This document shows, one piece after another, positions 41,337 to 44,292 of a DNA stretch of 44,292 bases (position 1 is its first letter; every line of letters starts with the position of its first letter). Below the pieces are notes generated by a model, which searched no databases, was not told the DNA's origin, and was given only the letters and a program-made list of their open reading frames with translations. Source of the DNA: Actinomycetes bacterium. GTDB taxonomy: Bacteria; Actinomycetota; Actinomycetes; Actinomycetales; Dermatophilaceae. The translations under genes and the position numbers were made by a program. The stretch spans positions 1 to 44,292 of the forward strand of contig JAJXUB010000008.1 in NCBI GenBank assembly GCA_021783215.1, written 5' to 3'.

Positions 41337-42800
41337 GTGGCCACCCTCAGCGACTCACTTCACGACTCGCACGCGCCGAACGAGGTCGACTGGCTGCACC
41401 AGCTCATCGGGGACTGGCAGCTGCTCGCCGACCTGTCCTTCGCCGACCTTGCGCTCCTCGTCCGCCGTGGTCCGAACCAGTGGGAGACGGTCGCCCATGT
41501 CCGGCCCAACACCGGCGAGATGATCTTCGTCGACGACGTCGTCGGCAGGATCCTCGAAGGGGCCGACTTCCCGACCCTCGCCCAGGCCTTCCGGACGGGT
41601 CGCATCGTGCGCTCGCCGGCACCGGTCCTGCGCGGGGGCACCCGTGTCTACGAGGAGGCGATCCCCGTCGTCTTCGAGGGCCGCTCGATCGCCGTCGTCA
41701 CCCGGCACACCAGTGCCGTCTCGCAGCGGACGCCGAGCCTGCTCGAGGACACGTACCGGTCCCTCGGCGACGACATCGCCGCGATGATCTCGACGGGCGA
41801 GTTCCCCGGTGGAGGGGCCGCGACAGGCATACGCCGGGGGGCGCCGCGGGTGGGCGACGGAGTCATCCATCTCGACACCGACGGGATCGTCCGGTACGCC
41901 AGCCCCAACGCCATGTCGGCCCTGCACCGGCTCGGCCACCACGAGACCATCGTCGGGGAGAACCTTGCGCGGATCGTCGCCGACATCGCCCAGCGCAGCG
42001 ACTCGCCCGTCGACGAGTCGCTGGCGCTCGTGGTGACGGGTCGGGCGGCCTGGCGCTCGGAGGTCGTCTCCCTGGGGGCGACCGTGACCATGCGTGCGCT
42101 TCCTCTGACGAGGCGGGGCCAGCGCACGGGTGCCATCGTCCTGGTCCGGGAGATCACCGAGCTGCGGCGGCGCGAGCGCGAGCTCATGACGAGGGAGGCG
42201 ACGATCCGGGAGATCCACCACCGGGTCAAGAACAACCTCCAGACCGTCGCCGCACTCCTGCGCCTGCAGGCTCGACGGCTTCCCCCGAGCGAGGCGCGGG
42301 AGGCGCTCGACGAGGCGGTCCGGCGGGTCGGGACGATCGCCCTCGTCCACGAGACCCTCAGCCAGGGCTTCCACGAGACGGTCGCCTTCGACGACATCGC
42401 CGTCCAGGGACTACAGGCGATCGCCGACGTCGCCTCGGGCGAGCACGGCGTCGACGCGACGGTGACGGGGACCTTCGGACGGATGCGCGCGGAGGACGCC
42501 ACGGCGCTCGCGATGATCATGTCCGAGCTGATCCAGAACGCTGCCGAGCACGGCCTGGCCCAGCGGCGGGGACGGATCATCCTCACCGCCGACCGGTCCG
42601 ACGACGCGCTGACGGTGACCGTGACCGACGACGGGGAGGGCCTGCCGGCCGGGTTCCGCCCCGGCGCCGACGGCCTCGGCACACAGATCGTCATGTCGTT
42701 CGTCGAGGACCTGCGCGGGACCATCGTGTGGGAGCGAGCAGAGCCGCGGGGGACGACGGTCCGGCTCAGGCTCCGGCTACGCCCGCTCGACGCGGCATGA
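41337..42800 (+). CDS. pdtaS: PdtaS-like sensor histidine kinase (GAF-PAS-HisKA_2)
   Basis: A 487-residue soluble kinase. An N-terminal GAF-like domain (about 15-150, LIGDWQLLADLSFADLALLVRRG) is followed by a PAS domain (about 170-280, GVIHLDTDGIVRYASPNAMSALHRLGH). The HisKA_2 region has the phospho-acceptor in H294-H295-RVKNNLQTVAALLRLQARR, and the HATPase has SELIQNAAEHGL, VTDDGEGLPAGFRPGADGLGTQIV. No membrane helix is seen, as in M. tuberculosis PdtaS (Rv3220c), which phosphorylates the antiterminator PdtaR. PdtaR is not in this window. The convergent neighbour is whiB1, as Rv3219 is to Rv3220c, which supports the assignment. Confidence 0.92.
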   Translation: MATLSDSLHDSHAPNEVDWLHQLIGDWQLLADLSFADLALLVRRGPNQWETVAHVRPNTGEMIFVDDVVGRILEGADFPTLAQAFRTGRIVRSPAPVLRGGTRVYEEAIPVVFEGRSIAVVTRHTSAVSQRTPSLLEDTYRSLGDDIAAMISTGEFPGGGAATGIRRGAPRVGDGVIHLDTDGIVRYASPNAMSALHRLGHHETIVGENLARIVADIAQRSDSPVDESLALVVTGRAAWRSEVVSLGATVTMRALPLTRRGQRTGAIVLVREITELRRRERELMTREATIREIHHRVKNNLQTVAALLRLQARRLPPSEAREALDEAVRRVGTIALVHETLSQGFHETVAFDDIAVQGLQAIADVASGEHGVDATVTGTFGRMRAEDATALAMIMSELIQNAAEHGLAQRRGRIILTADRSDDALTVTVTDDGEGLPAGFRPGADGLGTQIVMSFVEDLRGTIVWERAEPRGTTVRLRLRLRPLDAA

Positions 42801-42830
42801 CCCCGGCCGGCGGGCGGGGTCGCGCCGGGG
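42801..42830. terminator. Hairpin between convergent pdtaS and whiB1
   Basis: CCCCGGC (42801-42807) and GCCGGGG (42824-42830) form a 7-bp stem with a 16-nt loop, immediately after the pdtaS stop and nine bases from the whiB1 stop. It can serve both genes. There is no T-run. Confidence 0.5.
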
Positions 42831-42839
42831 CGTCGGCGC

Positions 42840-43088
42840 TCAGCCGGCCCGTCGGGCCCGGGCGTTGCGGCGCTTGAGCGCGCGGCGCTCGTCCTCGGAC
42901 ATCCCACCCCAGACGCCGGAGTCCTGCCCGGTCTCGATGGCCCACTTCAGGCACTCCTCGATGACCTCGCATCGGCGGCACACGGCTTTGGCCTCCTCGA
43001 TCTGCATGAGCGCGGGGCCCGTGTTCCCGATGGGGAAGAAGAGCTCCGGGTCCTCGTCGAGGCAGGCAGCGCGGTCGCGCCAATCCAT
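42840..43088 (-). CDS. whiB1: WhiB1 iron-sulfur transcription regulator
   Basis: An 82-residue protein, nearly superposable on M. tuberculosis WhiB1: MDWRDRAACLDEDPELFFP, cluster ligands C9, C37, C40 and C46, the SGVWGGMSEDERRALKRRNAR turn and DNA-binding basic tail. WhiB1 carries an NO-sensitive 4Fe-4S cluster, binds the primary sigma factor and is essential in mycobacteria. ATG 43088 has AGGAGC about 8 nt upstream. The 5' region (43089-43282, shared with the divergent gene) contains a hairpin (CATCCG 43146-43151 with CGGATG 43157-43162, enlarged by TGCATCC/GGATGCA). I see no perfect CRP-type site there. Confidence 0.96.
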   Translation of the reverse strand: MDWRDRAACLDEDPELFFPIGNTGPALMQIEEAKAVCRRCEVIEECLKWAIETGQDSGVWGGMSEDERRALKRRNARARRAG

Positions 43089-43145
43089 CGGGGGTTGCTC
43101 CTAGCGGGTCGATCGTGTCCCGGGGCGGGGAGCCGCGTCGGGGTG

Positions 43146-43275
43146 CATCCGCCTTCCGGATGGGATGCAACGGGCAGGACGCCGTGACGACACACCTGCC
43201 CTCACACATGGTAGTACGCCGTCTGCAATCGGCCTACGACCGAGCGGGGGATGTGACGAGTCGCATCCCTAGGAT
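43146..43275. promoter_or_regulatory. Divergent control region of whiB1 and the 43283 gene
   Basis: The 194-base gap carries the hairpin at 43144-43169 in the whiB1 leader and, on the plus strand, TAGGAT (43270-43275), 7 nt before GTG 43283. A GTGACGACACAC stretch at 43184-43195 is GTG-N6-CAC, close to but not the GTG-N8-CAC spacing of actinobacterial CRP sites. The whiB1 promoter itself is not clear. Confidence 0.35.
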
Positions 43276-43282
43276 GGTCGCC

Positions 43283-43666
43283 GTGACGACGCCCGCGACA
43301 GCTCTCGCAGCGGGGGCCCGCCGGGTCGCCGGAGCCGTCTGCGGAGCGCATGCCCTCGCCTTGGGCGGCATCGCGGCATACTACCTCGTCCGTCTCGCGA
43401 CGGGAGGGGACCAGTCGGCGGCGAGGGTGCTCATGTCCGCGGTGCTCATCGTCGCCTTCGCCGTCGTGCTCGGCGTCATGGCCGTCCAATGGTTCGGCGG
43501 GGTCAGGTGGGTCCGGACGCCGACGATCGTCTGGTGCCTCCTCCTCCTGCCCGTCGCCGTCAGCCTCGGGCAGGCCGGAGACTGGTGGCTGGCTGCCGTG
43601 GTCGGCATTAGCGCCCTCATCGGAGTCCTGGCGGCCGCCGGGTCAGAGCGCCGAGACCCGGCCTAG
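43283..43666 (+). CDS. Small polytopic membrane protein
   Basis: A 127-residue protein with four predicted helices: VAGAVCGAHALALGGIAAYYLV (about 13-34), ARVLMSAVLIVAFAVVLGVMAVQWF (about 45-70), TPTIVWCLLLLPVAVSLGQAG (about 79-99) and WWLAAVVGISALIGVLAAAG (about 101-120), with short charged ends. It resembles generic actinobacterial four-TM hypothetical proteins; no motif suggests a function. GTG 43283 follows TAGGAT by 7 nt (leaderless); ATG 43274, three codons upstream, would lie inside that box. The last 24 bases overlap the end of the convergent FtsK-like gene. Confidence 0.7.
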   Translation: MTTPATALAAGARRVAGAVCGAHALALGGIAAYYLVRLATGGDQSAARVLMSAVLIVAFAVVLGVMAVQWFGGVRWVRTPTIVWCLLLLPVAVSLGQAGDWWLAAVVGISALIGVLAAAGSERRDPA

Positions 43667-44292
43667 GGTCGCGTCGACCCGCTGGTCTGGGGACGGGCGG
43701 GCGACCTGGACCCTGCGGGGGCGCCCGTGCTCGACGAGCCACCCGCGGCCCGCCACGAGCGGGCCCGACGGTACCCGTATGCCGAAGGGCTCCCCATCGA
43801 GAGCTCCGCTCGGGCTGAGGAGGAGCCCGGTGCGGTGGCGCGAGACGTCGACGACGAGGCCCCGGAAGAGCGTGGGGAGCGCCAGCGCGTCGACGGCGGC
43901 GGTCACGACGAGATCGGCCCGTCGACGGGCATGGGTCACAAGGACGGCGTCGGCCGGTGTCGGCGGCAGCGACTCGGCGTCGTCGACGAGGACCTCCGTC
44001 TCCGCTCCTGCGGTGAGGACGTCGACAAGGCCGCGCGGGTCCTCCGGATCGACGACACGCACACGGCCGCTCAGGTACGTCCACTCCGAGGGCCGCCGGG
44101 TGACGACGACGACGACCCCCGTGCCTCGCTCCACGACGAGCTCGGCCAGGCGGAGCAGGGCCGTCGTCCGACCGGAGCCACGCGGACCGCTGACGAGCCG
44201 GCGGGTCGAGGCGCCCTCGAACCCGCAGGGGACCAGGTCGGCATCGAGAGCGAGGGCGTGGGGCGCCTCCGGCGCCATGACGCGGGTCGGGA
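43643..44292 (-). CDS. C-terminal part of an FtsK/SpoIIIE-type (EccC-like) ATPase, truncated by the window edge
   Basis: The frame runs open to the window end (44292), so an ATG at 44278 is probably internal. The visible 216 residues form one P-loop ATPase module: VSGPRGSGRTTALLRLAELV (Walker A with Arg where Lys is expected), LVDDAESLP (Walker B-like), ADLVVTAAVDALALPTLF. They end as the last module of multi-ATPase FtsK/SpoIIIE proteins does (HRTGLLLSPSGALDGEPFGIRVP...RGWLVEHGRPRRVQVARP). The same layout occurs in EccC-type type VII secretion motors and FHA-FtsK proteins, whose terminal modules are often degenerate. It overlaps the convergent membrane-protein gene by 24 bases. Confidence 0.7.
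   Translation of the reverse strand, partial: PTRVMAPEAPHALALDADLVPCGFEGASTRRLVSGPRGSGRTTALLRLAELVVERGTGVVVVVTRRPSEWTYLSGRVRVVDPEDPRGLVDVLTAGAETEVLVDDAESLPPTPADAVLVTHARRRADLVVTAAVDALALPTLFRGLVVDVSRHRTGLLLSPSGALDGEPFGIRVPSGPLVAGRGWLVEHGRPRRVQVARPSPDQRVDATLGRVSAL

Noticed and set aside
43184-43195. CRP/Cmr-type site in the whiB1 upstream region
   Set aside because: The half-sites are GTG-N6-CAC, not the GTG-N8-CAC spacing of the mycobacterial consensus, so I do not call it.

Overview
The window is a densely packed, very GC-rich stretch of an actinobacterial chromosome. The evidence is GTG/ATG starts with GTGA and ATGA overlaps, two WhiB proteins, MtrA/MtrB/LpqB, a coenzyme F420 pair, BldC, and a 180-kDa-type glutamate dehydrogenase. 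Gene content and order point to Micrococcales, possibly the Intrasporangiaceae/Dermatophilaceae group; that family-level guess is inference. I see no tRNA, rRNA, CRISPR array, insertion sequence or phage gene, and no gene-free stretch above 300 bases. It reads as core chromosome with lineage-specific insertions.

Layout. 1-2495: a methyltransferase-like fragment, a UPF0104 membrane protein and a second methyltransferase, coupled, followed by an AlkA-like glycosylase (to 3412). 3416-5421: cofE and cofD (fbiB, fbiA) on the minus strand, divergent from a WhiB2-type regulator that leads into a large GT2-like membrane protein and a DUF5719 protein (to 10540). 10550-13345: a metallopeptidase-fold protein without HExxH, DUF3499, Trm112, a SIS-domain protein and a YbaK-type deacylase. 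13487-14944: ahcY. 15059-20797: mtrA-mtrB-lpqB-comF-hpf. 20810-24025: an orphan LuxR-type response regulator coupled to an AlkZ/YcaQ glycosylase, and a tandem GNAT protein. 24170-27019: secA. The order fbiB-fbiA-whiB2, Rv3259-like, DUF3499, SIS, sahH, mtrAB-lpqB, comF, hpf, secA matches Mycobacterium tuberculosis Rv3262 to Rv3240 as I recall it, without manB/manA and with three genes between hpf and secA.

27093-31253: a DUF6459 protein, a LysM membrane protein, a gene apparently split into two overlapping frames, bldC, and a SAF-domain/CpaE-like pair without other pilus genes. 31364-34881: a WS/DGAT-type acyltransferase with an altered active-site motif, a DUF6912 protein and pruA. 34906-36229: a DUF2505 protein and two small helical proteins, one with a WxG turn. 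36397-41310: NAD-glutamate dehydrogenase. 41337-43088: a PdtaS-like kinase convergent with whiB1, as in M. tuberculosis Rv3220c/Rv3219. 43283-44292: a small membrane protein and the C-terminal part of an FtsK/SpoIIIE-type protein cut by the window edge.

Functionally the window combines envelope and division control (MtrAB-LpqB, WhiB2, SecA, the GT2-like protein), F420 side-chain assembly, methyl-cycle recycling (AhcY), ribosome hibernation (HPF), entry of proline/glutamate carbon into 2-oxoglutarate (PruA plus GDH) and alkylation repair (two unrelated glycosylases). Two window-wide patterns stand out: a 7-base word, GTATGCC/GGCATAC, that I counted about 30 times inside genes and that forces rare codons; and many first genes whose start codon lies 6-8 nt after a TANNNT box, as expected of leaderless mRNAs.
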